Part shown: piece by piece, positions 17,400 to 25,570 of the stretch
Position numbering within the stretch: position 1 is the stretch's first letter
How the letters are laid out: the number at the start of each line of letters is the position of its first letter
NCBI RefSeq assembly: GCF_002846365.1
Contig: NZ_PJMW01000002.1
Location: 3,038,001-3,102,000, forward strand
Length of the DNA: 64,000 nucleotides
Reading direction: 5' to 3'
From: Nocardia fluminea
GTDB taxonomy: Bacteria; Actinomycetota; Actinomycetes; Mycobacteriales; Mycobacteriaceae
The notes under the pieces: model-generated
What the model saw: the letters and a program-made list of their open reading frames with translations, nothing else
What the model was told of the DNA's origin: nothing
Databases searched by the model: none
Translations under genes and position numbers: made by a program

Positions 17400-18032
17400 G
17401 TGGCATCGAACGTGGAGCGGAACCTGGCCTATGTGGAGGAGTCCGTCGTCGAGGACGAGGTCCTGCTCGAAGCGCGTGAGCGGGCCACCGAATTGGGTGC
17501 CGGGCCGGTCCCCGCGGCGGTCGGCGCGCTGCTGAGCATGTACGCGCAGATGCTGGGCGCGCGCTCGGTGGTCGAGGTCGGCACCGGGGCGGGCGTCAGC
17601 GGGCTGTGGCTGCTCGACGGGATGCGCGAGGACGGCACCCTGACGACGATCGACTCCGAGCCGGAGCATCAGCGCGCGGCCAAGGAGGCGTTCCGGACCG
17701 CCGAGATCGCGCCGTCACGCACGCGCCTGATCAACGGGCGCGCGCTGGACGTGCTGCCCCGGCTGGCCGATGGCTCCTACGACCTCGTCTTCATCGACGC
17801 GGCGCCGATGGAACACCCCCACTACGTCGAACAGGGCGTGCGACTGCTGCGCGAGGGCGGCGCGTTCATCCTCAACAACGCGCTGCTCGGCGGGCGGGTG
17901 CCCGATCCGGACCAGCGCGACCCGGCGACGCAGGCCGTGCGCGCGGCGACCAGGGCGATCGCGGAGAACCCCGAGCTCACCAGCGTCCTGATCCCGATCG
18001 GCGACGGACTGCTCTGCGCCTCACGCGGCTAG
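17400..18032 (+). CDS. Class I SAM-dependent O-methyltransferase (Rv1220c-like)
   Basis: 210 aa from GTG 17400 ([14 protein letters not shown]); the open frame extends upstream to 17340 but that part is not protein-like. The SAM-binding motif I is [16 protein letters not shown] (about residues 53-68), the acidic motif II is [11 protein letters not shown], and motif IV is [10 protein letters not shown] with the metal-binding Asp of the catechol-type (methyltransferase family 3) enzymes. The acceptor substrate is unknown. It is conserved next to sigE in mycobacteria (Rv1220c). A TAGCCT -10-like hexamer ends 7 nt before the GTG, suggesting a leaderless mRNA. It is convergent with glgC. Confidence 0.88.
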   Translation: MASNVERNLAYVEESVVEDEVLLEARERATELGAGPVPAAVGALLSMYAQMLGARSVVEVGTGAGVSGLWLLDGMREDGTLTTIDSEPEHQRAAKEAFRTAEIAPSRTRLINGRALDVLPRLADGSYDLVFIDAAPMEHPHYVEQGVRLLREGGAFILNNALLGGRVPDPDQRDPATQAVRAATRAIAENPELTSVLIPIGDGLLCASRG

Positions 18033-18051
18033 ATCATCGGCGGCCGAGAAC

Positions 18052-19269
18052 CTAGCCGACCCAGATCCCCTTGCCGACGGTGACCACACCACCGTTGCTG
18101 ACCGCGAAGCGCTCGCGGTCGCGGTCGAGATCGAGGCCGATGATCTCGCCCTCGCCGACCACCACGTTCTTGTCCAGGATCGCGTGGCGCACCACCGCGC
18201 CACGCCCGATCCGCACACCGGGCATCAGCACACTGCCCTCCACCGTGGCACCGTCTTCGATCACCACGTTCGAGCTCAGCACCGAATTGCGGACCGTGGC
18301 CGCCGACAGGATCGAGCCTGCCCCGACGATCGATTCCTGGGCGAGCCCGCCCTGAGCGAACTTCGCGGGCGGCAGGTTCTCCGCCGCGCCACGGATCGGC
18401 CAGTGCTTGTTGTACAGATTGAACACGGGGTGCACCGAGACCAGATCCATGTGCGCCTCGTAGAAGGCATCGATGGTGCCGACGTCGCGCCAGTAGCCGC
18501 GGTCGCGCTCGGTGGCGCCGGGGACATCGTTGTCGGCGAAGTCGTACACGGCGGCCTTGCCGTCGGCGACCAGCTTAGGGATGATGTCGCCGCCCATATC
18601 GTGGTCGGAATCGGAGTTCGCGGCGTCGGCGCGAATGGCGTCGACCAGTACACGGGTGGTGAACACGTAGTTGCCCATCGACGCGAACGTCACGTTCGGG
18701 TCGTCGGGGGTGCCCGGCGGGTGCGCCGGCTTCTCCAAGAACTGGGTGATCCGGCCGGACTCGTCGCTGTCGATACAGCCGAACGCGCTGGCCTCGGCCC
18801 TCGGCACCCGGATGCCCGCGACGGTGACACCGGCGCCCGAGGCGATATGGCTGGCCACCATCTGTTCCGGGTCCATCCGGTACACGTGGTCGGCGCCGAA
18901 CACCACGATGTAGTCGGGGTCCTCGTCGTAGATCAGGTTGAGCGACTGCATGATCGCGTCGGCGCTGCCGGTGTACCAGCGCGGCCCGAGACGCTGCTGG
19001 GCGGGCACCGGAGTGATGTACTCCCCGGTGAAACCCGACAGCCGCCAGGTCTGGGAGATGTGGCGATCGAGCGAATGCGACTTGTACTGGGTGAGCACAC
19101 ACAGACGCAGGTATCCCGCGTTCACGAGGTTGCTCAACACGAAGTCGATGAGCCGGTAGGCACCACCGAACGGAACCGCGGGCTTTGCGCGGTCGGCCGT
19201 GAGCGGAAACAGTCGTTTGCCCTCGCCACCGGCGAGCACGATCCCGAGTACGTGCGGCTGGCTCCTCAC
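18052..19269 (-). CDS. glgC: Glucose-1-phosphate adenylyltransferase
   Basis: Makes ADP-glucose from glucose 1-phosphate and ATP for alpha-glucan synthesis. 405 aa from GTG 19269 ([20 protein letters not shown]), which gives the normal mycolata N-terminus; a TTG at 19278 would add three residues. The nucleotidyltransferase signature [19 protein letters not shown] is at about residues 11-29, followed by [20 protein letters not shown] near 90 and the C-terminal left-handed beta-helix ([19 protein letters not shown]). A -10 hexamer TACTTT (19277-19282) lies 7 nt before the GTG, supporting both this start and a leaderless transcript. It is divergent from glgM. Confidence 0.96.
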   Translation of the reverse strand: MRSQPHVLGIVLAGGEGKRLFPLTADRAKPAVPFGGAYRLIDFVLSNLVNAGYLRLCVLTQYKSHSLDRHISQTWRLSGFTGEYITPVPAQQRLGPRWYTGSADAIMQSLNLIYDEDPDYIVVFGADHVYRMDPEQMVASHIASGAGVTVAGIRVPRAEASAFGCIDSDESGRITQFLEKPAHPPGTPDDPNVTFASMGNYVFTTRVLVDAIRADAANSDSDHDMGGDIIPKLVADGKAAVYDFADNDVPGATERDRGYWRDVGTIDAFYEAHMDLVSVHPVFNLYNKHWPIRGAAENLPPAKFAQGGLAQESIVGAGSILSAATVRNSVLSSNVVIEDGATVEGSVLMPGVRIGRGAVVRHAILDKNVVVGEGEIIGLDLDRDRERFAVSNGGVVTVGKGIWVG

Positions 19270-19337
19270 CCTGCTCAAAGTACAGGGCCAGCGAGGTTAC
19301 GGTGGCCCATGTCGACCCGAGGGTCTAATTTGGACCG
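19270..19337. promoter_or_regulatory. Divergent leaderless promoters of glgC and glgM
   Basis: In this 68-bp spacer the minus strand has TACTTT (19277-19282) 7 nt before the glgC GTG, and the plus strand has TAATTT (19326-19331) 6 nt before the glgM GTG. Both fit the TANNNT -10 pattern at leaderless spacing. Clear -35 elements were not seen. Confidence 0.5.
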
Positions 19338-20546
19338 GTGAGTGATGGCACCGACAGCGAGCAGACTTCAGCGCAACCGCTGCGAGTCGCGATGCTGACC
19401 CGGGAGTATCCCCCCGAGGTGTACGGCGGTGCGGGAGTACATGTCACCGAACTCACTTTCCGATTGCGTGAGCTCTGTGACGTCACCGTGCACTGCATGG
19501 GCGCGCCGCGGACCGGCGCGGTGGTGCACCGCCCCGACCCCGAGCTGTACGCCGCCAACGCCGCGTTGCAGATGATGTCGGCGCAGCTGCGGATGGCCGA
19601 CGCGGCGGGCGGCGTGGACGTGGTGCATTCGCACACCTGGTACGCGGGTCTGGCCGGTCATCTCGCCGCCATGCTGTACGGGATCCCCCATGTGCTCACG
19701 GCGCATTCCCTGGAACCACGCAGGCCGTGGAAGGCCGAGCAGCTCGGTGGCGGGTATCGGCTGTCGTCGTGGTCGGAACGCAACGCGATGGAGAACGCCG
19801 ATGCGGTGATCGCGGTCAGCGAAGGCATGCGCCACGATGTGCTCGACGCCTATCCCGCGATCGACCCCGATCGAGTTCATGTGGTGCACAACGGGATCGA
19901 CGCGAGCGTGTGGCACCCCGGCCCGCCCGCCGGTGACGAGGTGCCGGTGCTCGAGCGGCTCGGCGTGCGAACCGACCTGCCGATCGTGTCCTTCGTGGGG
20001 CGGATCACCCGGCAGAAGGGCGTGGGGCATCTGCTCGCCGCTGCCGCGTCGTTCGCCCCTGACATCCAGGTGGTGCTGTGTGCGGGCGCGGCCGATACCG
20101 CGGAGCTGGAGGTGGAGGTCGCCGCCGCGGTGGACGAATTGCAGCGGCGGCGCGGCAACGTGTTCTGGGTGAAGGAGATGCTGCCCGCCGAGCAGGTCCG
20201 CCAGATCCTGTCCGCCTCCTCGGTGTTCGTGTGCCCGTCGGTGTACGAACCGCTCGGCATCGTGAACCTGGAGGCGATGGCGTGCGCGACCGCCGTCGTG
20301 GCTTCGGATGTGGGCGGGATCCCCGAGGTGGTCGACGACAAGGTCACCGGGCGTCTGGTGCACTACGACCCCGACGCGACAGCGGAGTACGAGCGCGGGC
20401 TCGCGGCCGCGGTGAACGAGGTGGCGGGCGATCCGGCCTTGGCTGTGCGCTACGGCGAGGCCGGACGGGCACGGGCGATCGCGGAGTTCGACTGGGCGCG
20501 GATCGCCGAGCGCACGCTCGAGGTGTACCGGAGTGTGTCGCGCTAG
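19338..20546 (+). CDS. glgM: GlgM/GlgA-type ADP-glucose glycosyltransferase
   Basis: 402 aa from GTG 19338. It is a GT4 glycosyltransferase (GT-B fold). The N-terminal domain has MLTREYPPEVYGGAGVHV with the donor-binding Gly-rich loop; the C-terminal domain has FVGRITRQKGVGHLL and the EX7E-type region PSVYEPLGIVNLEAMACATAV. In M. tuberculosis the orthologue Rv1212c makes alpha-maltose-1-phosphate from ADP-glucose and glucose-1-phosphate, feeding the GlgE glucan route; it was earlier called glycogen synthase GlgA. The pairing with glgC supports ADP-glucose as donor. Confidence 0.93.
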   Translation: MSDGTDSEQTSAQPLRVAMLTREYPPEVYGGAGVHVTELTFRLRELCDVTVHCMGAPRTGAVVHRPDPELYAANAALQMMSAQLRMADAAGGVDVVHSHTWYAGLAGHLAAMLYGIPHVLTAHSLEPRRPWKAEQLGGGYRLSSWSERNAMENADAVIAVSEGMRHDVLDAYPAIDPDRVHVVHNGIDASVWHPGPPAGDEVPVLERLGVRTDLPIVSFVGRITRQKGVGHLLAAAASFAPDIQVVLCAGAADTAELEVEVAAAVDELQRRRGNVFWVKEMLPAEQVRQILSASSVFVCPSVYEPLGIVNLEAMACATAVVASDVGGIPEVVDDKVTGRLVHYDPDATAEYERGLAAAVNEVAGDPALAVRYGEAGRARAIAEFDWARIAERTLEVYRSVSR

Positions 20547-20624
20547 GGCAGGGTGCCTGTCCGGTCGCCGCGACGCCCGAGCGTTCGGTTGCGGGAGTGC
20601 GCGTCGCAGGCTGATCGGCGGCGG

Positions 20625-21455
20625 TCAGCGGTGGGGCAGATAGGTCGACACGGTGACCGACGCCGCCACTTCGGTGCTGTCCGGTAGGGCCGCGATGCGT
20701 GGGTCGTCGGCGGGAGCGCGGTGGAAGGCCGACGGGCCCATCGCGACCACATTCGTGACATCGGCCCGGGACAGCTTCATCGCGAACTCGACGAGCGTGT
20801 GCTCGGCACGGGTGAAGCCGCCGGCCAGTGCGTCGGCCAGGCGCCGGTCCTTGTCCGGGTCGACGCCGACCATGCCGAGGGGGCCGATCAGCTCGCCCAG
20901 ATGGCGAGCGGTGGGAGTCACGACGACGAAGCGTCCGCCGGGTGCGAGGACGCGGGCGACCTCGGCGGGGTTACGCGGCGCGAACACCGAGAGCACGCCG
21001 GTGACTGCGTCGTCGCGCAGTGGCAGGCCGCGCCAGGCGTCGGCCAGCACCGACGCCGCGCGAGGATGCGCGCGGGCGGCTCGGCGCGCGGCGGGCTTGG
21101 CCACGTCCAGGGCGATGCCGAGGGCATCGGGATGCGCGTCGAGCACATCGGCGAGGTAGTAGCCCGTACCCGCACCGATTTCGAGCACCGTCGACTCGGT
21201 GCCGAAGGCGTCGGCGATCGCCGCGGCGATCGGGGCGAAATGGCCCGCACCCTGGAAAGCGGCGCGGGCGTCGAGCATGTCGGCGGTATCGCCGGTCATT
21301 TTCGTCGATGCGCCGGTCAGCAGTCCGACATAACCCTGTCGAGCGATGTCGAAGCTGTGACCGGTACCGCATCGCAGCGCACGATCGTGCGGTTGCAGCT
21401 CATCGCCGCACTCCGGGCAGGCCAGAAGTGCGGCGACCTCGGTCAGCGCATTCAG
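20625..21455 (-). CDS. RlmA-type 23S rRNA (guanine-N1) methyltransferase, probable CTG start
   Basis: SAM-dependent methyltransferase with an N-terminal zinc ribbon. The zinc-binding part (LACPECGDELQPHD followed by LRCGTGHSFDIARQG) lies upstream of the first ATG (21299), so the gene must begin earlier. The frame is closed by a TGA 8 codons before CTG 21455 and contains no ATG, GTG or TTG before the zinc motif. The CTG at 21453-21455 overlaps the TGA of the DUF3117 gene (CTGA), exactly like the ATGA/GTGA overlaps elsewhere here, and gives 276 aa. SAM motif I is VLEIGAGTGYYLADVL. Known members methylate G745/G748 of 23S rRNA. Convergent with glgM. Confidence 0.82.
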   Translation of the reverse strand: MNALTEVAALLACPECGDELQPHDRALRCGTGHSFDIARQGYVGLLTGASTKMTGDTADMLDARAAFQGAGHFAPIAAAIADAFGTESTVLEIGAGTGYYLADVLDAHPDALGIALDVAKPAARRAARAHPRAASVLADAWRGLPLRDDAVTGVLSVFAPRNPAEVARVLAPGGRFVVVTPTARHLGELIGPLGMVGVDPDKDRRLADALAGGFTRAEHTLVEFAMKLSRADVTNVVAMGPSAFHRAPADDPRIAALPDSTEVAASVTVSTYLPHR

Positions 21456-21619
21456 CTGGTGACGCTCTTCAGTTCGTCACCGAGCGCCGCAGCCTCGTCC
21501 GGTGTGAGTTCGACGACCAGACGCCCGCCACCCTCGAGTGGAACCCGCATGACGATTCCACGACCTTCCTTGGTTGCTTCGAGGGGACCGTCCCCGGTAC
21601 GGGGCTTCATGGCCGCCAT
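21452..21619 (-). CDS. DUF3117 protein (Rv1211-like), 55 aa
   Basis: Starts at ATG 21619 (MAAMKPRTGDGPLEATKEGR), preceded by GGAGGGA; the longer frame upstream is not conserved. The 55-aa protein is almost identical to M. tuberculosis Rv1211 as I recall that sequence, ending ELTPDEAAALGDEL plus a short tail. It is a small beta-rich cytoplasmic protein, highly conserved across actinobacteria, with no established function (an EF-hand-like calcium-binding role has been proposed for the mycobacterial one). Its stop codon overlaps the start of the RlmA-like gene. Confidence 0.9.
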   Translation of the reverse strand: MAAMKPRTGDGPLEATKEGRGIVMRVPLEGGGRLVVELTPDEAAALGDELKSVTS

Positions 21620-21724
21620 CCTCTGCTCCCTCCAGATCTGCGCGGTGGTTCTGCGCACTGTTTCTCGTCTGCCGGTTGTCGCCAACCAGCGGGCTCGCCG
21701 GGTGTTCGGCGGGCCACACCGGTC

Positions 21725-22357
21725 CTATTCTTCCCTATTGCCGTCGCGGGCGGACACCTGAGTGCGAAATGTGACTGCTGAGTCGGTTCCGTTCGGTACC
21801 GCTCCCACCCAGCAAACCTCCAGGTGATCGTCCACCATGCCGGTTGCCTGCATGAGGGCATACGCCGTCGTCGGGCCGACGAAAGCGAACCCACGGCGCT
21901 TCAATTCCTTTGCCAGAGCAATGGATTCGGGTGTGGTGGCGGGCACATTCGCGATCGAGGCAGGCCGTGGGCGTGGCGCGGGTGCGAACGACCACAGCAG
22001 CTCGTCCAGGCTCACCGGCAGGTCGCGAGCAACCCGGGCATTGTTGATCACCGCGTCGATCTTGGCGCGATTGCGCACGATGCCCGCGTCGGCCAGCAGT
22101 CGCGCGCGGTCGTGATCATCGAACTCGGCGACCTTCGCGATCTCGAAACCGGCGAACGCGGTGCGGAAGGCGGGCCGTTTACGCAGGACGGTGATCCACG
22201 CCAGACCGGACTGGAAGGCCTCGAGGCAGAGCCGTTCGAACAGGGCGTCGTCACCGTGCAGGGGCTTGCCCCATTCGGTGTCGTGGTAATCGCGGTAGAG
22301 CTGCGAGCCGGTCGACCAGTCGCAGCGCACGAGGCCGTCGTCGGCGAGCTCGCTCAC
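21725..22357 (-). CDS. tagA: DNA-3-methyladenine glycosylase I
   Basis: Excises 3-methyladenine from DNA as the first step of base-excision repair. 210 aa from GTG 22357 (VSELADDGLVRCDW), whose GTGA overlaps the stop of the upstream DivIVA-like gene. The TAG-family features are the N-terminal CDW Cys, YHDTEWGKPLHGDDALFE, and the helix-hairpin-helix region SGLAWITVLRKRPAFRTAF. The C-terminal zinc-snap residues are partly visible: Cys near the start and His/Cys in VDDHLEVCWV. It corresponds to Rv1210 in the same order. Confidence 0.93.
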   Translation of the reverse strand: MSELADDGLVRCDWSTGSQLYRDYHDTEWGKPLHGDDALFERLCLEAFQSGLAWITVLRKRPAFRTAFAGFEIAKVAEFDDHDRARLLADAGIVRNRAKIDAVINNARVARDLPVSLDELLWSFAPAPRPRPASIANVPATTPESIALAKELKRRGFAFVGPTTAYALMQATGMVDDHLEVCWVGAVPNGTDSAVTFRTQVSARDGNREE

Positions 22358-22674
22358 GCGCGCTCCTGGCCCGCCGTCACCTGTGCCTGCCACTGCCGGG
22401 CCTGGGCCAGCTCGAGCTCGAGTTCGTCGATCCGCTCGGCCAGCCTGCCCAGCGCCCAGTCGACCTCGCCGGCCTTGTACCCGCGCACCACCTGCTGGAA
22501 CCGCAGCGCCCGCACATCGGCCCCCGTGACGCCGTCGGCGGGCAGCACGGTGGCGGTGGTGCCCTCGGGCAGGGGCCCGAGCTCCTCGGACCGCCCGAAT
22601 ACCGCACTGGCGACGAGGAACAGCATCGCCGCGACCAACCCGACGATGAGCACGTATAGAAGCAGCGTCAGCAT
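22354..22674 (-). CDS. Membrane-anchored DivIVA-domain protein (Rv1209-like)
   Basis: 106 aa. One N-terminal membrane helix (residues 2-26, LTLLLYVLIVGLVAAMLFLVASAVF) is followed by a cytoplasmic stretch and a DivIVA-type coiled segment (VTGADVRALRFQQVVRGYKAGEVD then ALGRLAERIDELELELAQARQ, about residues 48-95). DivIVA-domain proteins organise polar growth and septation in actinobacteria; the role of this short form is not established. It overlaps tagA by 4 nt (GTGA). Confidence 0.85.
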   Translation of the reverse strand: MLTLLLYVLIVGLVAAMLFLVASAVFGRSEELGPLPEGTTATVLPADGVTGADVRALRFQQVVRGYKAGEVDWALGRLAERIDELELELAQARQWQAQVTAGQERA

Positions 22675-22711
22675 GGATCCAGCCTAGGCAACGCCACTGA
22701 CAAGTCCCGAA

Positions 22712-23848
22712 TCAGAGATGACGGGTGGTATCGATCCCGAGGGACATGCCCGCCAACCCGCGCTTGCGGACGGCCAGTTTGTCGGCGACGCCGCGCAGGG
22801 CGACAGCGGCCGGATTCTCCGGGTCGGAGAGCACGATCGGGTTGCCCTCGTCGCCGCCCTCGCGCAGGGCCTGCTCGATCGGGATCTGGCCGAGCAGCGG
22901 CACATTCGAGCCGACGGCGCGGGTGAGGCGGTCGGCGACGACCTGGCCACCACCGGAGCCGTAGAGCTCCATCCGGGAGCCGTCGGGCAGGTCGAGCCAG
23001 GACATGTTCTCCACGACACCGGCGATGCGCTGTCGGGTCTGCAGGGCGATCGCGCCCGCGCGCTCGGCCACCTCGGCGGCGGCGATCTGCGGGGTGGTGA
23101 CGACCAGGATCTCGGCGCTGGGGATGAGCTGGGCGATGGAGATCGCGACGTCGCCGGTGCCGGGCGGCAGGTCGAGCAGCAGCACGTCCAGGTCGCCCCA
23201 GAACACGTCGGCGAGGAACTGCTGCAGCGCGCGGTGCAGCATCGGGCCACGCCACACCACGGGTGTGTTGCCCTGGGTGAACTGCGCGATCGAGATCATC
23301 TTCACGTCGTGCGCGACCGGCGGCATGATCATCCGCTCGACCTGGGTGGGCTTGGCGTCGGAGCCGAGCATGCGCGGGATGGAGTGGCCGTAGATATCGG
23401 CGTCGAGCACACCGACCGACAGCCCGCGCTGGGCCAGCGCCACGGCGAGGTTGGCGGTGACGCTGGACTTGCCGACGCCACCCTTGCCGGAGGCCACCGC
23501 GTAGACGCGGGTCAGCGAACCGGGCTGGGCGAACGGGATGACCGGCTCGGCCGAATCTCCGCGCAGCGACTTGCGCAGCTCGGTGCGCTGCTCATCGCTC
23601 ATCACATCGAGATCGACGGTCACCGCTCCCGCGCCGTTGACATCGGCGACGGCCTTGGTGACCCGCTGAATGATCTCGGTCCGCAACGGGCACCCGGAGG
23701 TGGTCAGGTAGATCTCGATGTGCACATCACCGCTGTCGGCGATGGCGATGGACTTGACCATCCCCAACTCGGTGATCGGTTTGCGGATCTCCGGGTCGTC
23801 GACCTTCGCGAGCGCCGCCCGCACATCCGCTTCCATAATCACTGACAT
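22712..23848 (-). CDS. mrp: Mrp/NBP35-type P-loop ATPase, Fe-S carrier
   Basis: 378 aa. An N-terminal MIP18/DUF59 domain (residues 1-95, with DDPEIRKPITELGMV) is joined to a deviant Walker-A ATPase (SGKGGVGKSSV at 120-130). The C-terminal part has DVLLLDLPPGTGD. Family members bind and transfer Fe-S clusters in the cytoplasm. The start is ATG 23848; a TAACAT -10-like hexamer ends 7 nt before it, so the mRNA may be leaderless. It matches Rv1229c. Confidence 0.93.
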   Translation of the reverse strand: MSVIMEADVRAALAKVDDPEIRKPITELGMVKSIAIADSGDVHIEIYLTTSGCPLRTEIIQRVTKAVADVNGAGAVTVDLDVMSDEQRTELRKSLRGDSAEPVIPFAQPGSLTRVYAVASGKGGVGKSSVTANLAVALAQRGLSVGVLDADIYGHSIPRMLGSDAKPTQVERMIMPPVAHDVKMISIAQFTQGNTPVVWRGPMLHRALQQFLADVFWGDLDVLLLDLPPGTGDVAISIAQLIPSAEILVVTTPQIAAAEVAERAGAIALQTRQRIAGVVENMSWLDLPDGSRMELYGSGGGQVVADRLTRAVGSNVPLLGQIPIEQALREGGDEGNPIVLSDPENPAAVALRGVADKLAVRKRGLAGMSLGIDTTRHL

Positions 23849-23912
23849 ATGCCCGATGTTATCCCCCCGGTGATCGCGAGCCCTCCGGGGATTCGAAGAC
23901 GGTCCCGATGCT

Positions 23913-24488
23913 TCAGCGGGTACCGGCCCGGTTCTGCTCGACCGCCGCCACGAAATCCGCGTGCGCGGAAACGATCAGCTGGTCGGCGGCCACATTCATC
24001 CACACATCCGAGAAATACCCGGATCGACTCCACGCGAGCATCCCTGTCACCAACGCGATCGGCAGGCACCCGGGCACCACCGCCAAAGCCAGCGGGACAG
24101 AGAACTGCTCCAGCTCGAGCTGCTTGGCAACAAAGATCGCCGCGATCGTCAGCGGCACGAACAGCAGCGACAACATCGCGATCCACCTGTCCCGCCGGAT
24201 CCCGGCGAGACAGTACTCGCAGGCCGGGCACTGGAACCGGACGCGCGCTTCTGCCGGACGCTGCCGCCGGGGCGGCATGGACCGCAGAAAGCTCCGCAGC
24301 GTCGGTAGCTCCGACAGCGGTCCGCTGGAATTCACCGTGCACGCACGACTGCCCACAGCGGGCAGGCCGTGCTCGCTGCAGAACTCGGGCATCGGCTCGG
24401 CGAGGACCAACTCCATCGGCGTCGCCGACAGGATCGGCATCCAGTCCGGGTTGTACTCGGTATCGAAGACGACCTGCTGACGAGTCAT
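23913..24488 (-). CDS. Membrane protein with Cys motifs, unknown function
   Basis: 191 aa from ATG 24488 (MTRQQVVFDTEYNPDW), with GGTGG close upstream; a longer start at 24578 is possible but adds 30 low-complexity residues. The N-terminal half is soluble and has FCSEHGLPAVGSRAC and FQCPACEYCLAG (about residues 35-50 and 84-96), the second resembling a zinc ribbon or rubredoxin-like knuckle. Two membrane helices follow near 103-123 (IAMLSLLFVPLTIAAIFVA) and 129-150. I recognise no family. It lies between mrp and the lytic transglycosylase, all on the minus strand. Confidence 0.6.
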   Translation of the reverse strand: MTRQQVVFDTEYNPDWMPILSATPMELVLAEPMPEFCSEHGLPAVGSRACTVNSSGPLSELPTLRSFLRSMPPRRQRPAEARVRFQCPACEYCLAGIRRDRWIAMLSLLFVPLTIAAIFVAKQLELEQFSVPLALAVVPGCLPIALVTGMLAWSRSGYFSDVWMNVAADQLIVSAHADFVAAVEQNRAGTR

Positions 24489-24610
24489 CGCAGCCACCCC
24501 GCTGTTGCCGTTCCCGGAAATACGCGTCGTCCTCGTTGTCGGGCATGGTCCGATCGAGAAACTGGTCGAACCCTTCACTGTGCATCAGATCGCGCAGATC
24601 GACCGGCTGT

Positions 24611-25474
24611 CTAGTGGATTCGGGGGAGGTCCTGGGGCTTGGGGGCGAGGCCGCTGGAGTAGGAACCCGACCAGGCCATCACGTTGGCGACGTAGGCCAT
24701 CGAGTTGTTGTAGCGCAGGATCGCCTTGGACTGCTGGGAGAGGTCGCGCATGTTCAGGCCGCCGTCGCACAGGTAGCGACCCGCGGTGAGGGCCGCGTCG
24801 AAGAGGTTCTGGGGGTCGGCGATGCCGTCGGCGTTGCCGTCGGCGGCGTAGCGGTGCCAGGTTTCGGGCAGGAACTGCATGGGGCCGATGGCGCGGTCGT
24901 AGCTGCCGAGGCCGTCGAGCTCGCCGCCGTCGCTGTCGTGGATGACATTGTTGCCGGACAGGCTGCCGTCGAGGACGGGTCCGTAGACCGCCTTGATCGG
25001 ATTGCCCTGGGCGTCGGCCTTGCCGTAGGCGTGGGTGGATTCGACACGGCCGATGCCCGCCAGCAGCGACCAGGACATCCCGCACTCCGGATTCTCCACG
25101 GCCAGTTGCTGTTCGGCGGTCTGATAGGCGGCGACGGCGATGCCCGGAATGCCGAGCGGGCCCGCCGGCATATCGGCGGACGCGCGATCGTCCGACAGCG
25201 CAACGGTTTTCACGACCGGCGCGGCCGAGGGCGACAGGCGCGCTTCCGCGTGGGCGATCTCGGCGACGTCGGCCAGCGGCGATGCGACCAGATCGGCCCT
25301 CGCGTCCGGCTCGGCGCCGGGCAGCAGGTCGTGCTCGACAGCTGCGTTGGTTGCCGGGGTCGCCTCGGTGGCGGCCGCGGTCACGGCTACCAATCCAGCG
25401 GGGACCAATCCGGTCAGTGCGATGAGCGAGCTACGGCGAACCGTCGTAGCAGGCTGTTTCCGATGACGACCCAC
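24611..25474 (-). CDS. Exported lytic murein transglycosylase (Rv1230c-like)
   Basis: 287 aa. A basic N-terminus and hydrophobic helix (residues 13-36) form a signal peptide or anchor. The C-terminal half is an SLT/MltB-type lysozyme-like domain: catalytic Glu145 in GIGRVESTH, then AIGPMQFLPETWHRYAADGN and DPQNLFDAALTAGRYLCDGG. The enzyme would cleave the MurNAc-GlcNAc bond outside the membrane. It is 96 bp upstream of nothing else in the direction of transcription except the 23913 gene, and it has a longer paralogue next to it at 25571. Confidence 0.9.
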   Translation of the reverse strand: MGRHRKQPATTVRRSSLIALTGLVPAGLVAVTAAATEATPATNAAVEHDLLPGAEPDARADLVASPLADVAEIAHAEARLSPSAAPVVKTVALSDDRASADMPAGPLGIPGIAVAAYQTAEQQLAVENPECGMSWSLLAGIGRVESTHAYGKADAQGNPIKAVYGPVLDGSLSGNNVIHDSDGGELDGLGSYDRAIGPMQFLPETWHRYAADGNADGIADPQNLFDAALTAGRYLCDGGLNMRDLSQQSKAILRYNNSMAYVANVMAWSGSYSSGLAPKPQDLPRIH

Positions 25475-25570
25475 TGTGTGGTGCCCTCCTCAACCGTGTT
25501 GGATGAGAAGAGATTACCGCACCCGAGACCTTTTTGTTACCCCTCCGTGATCTGTATTTCGGTTTGATTT

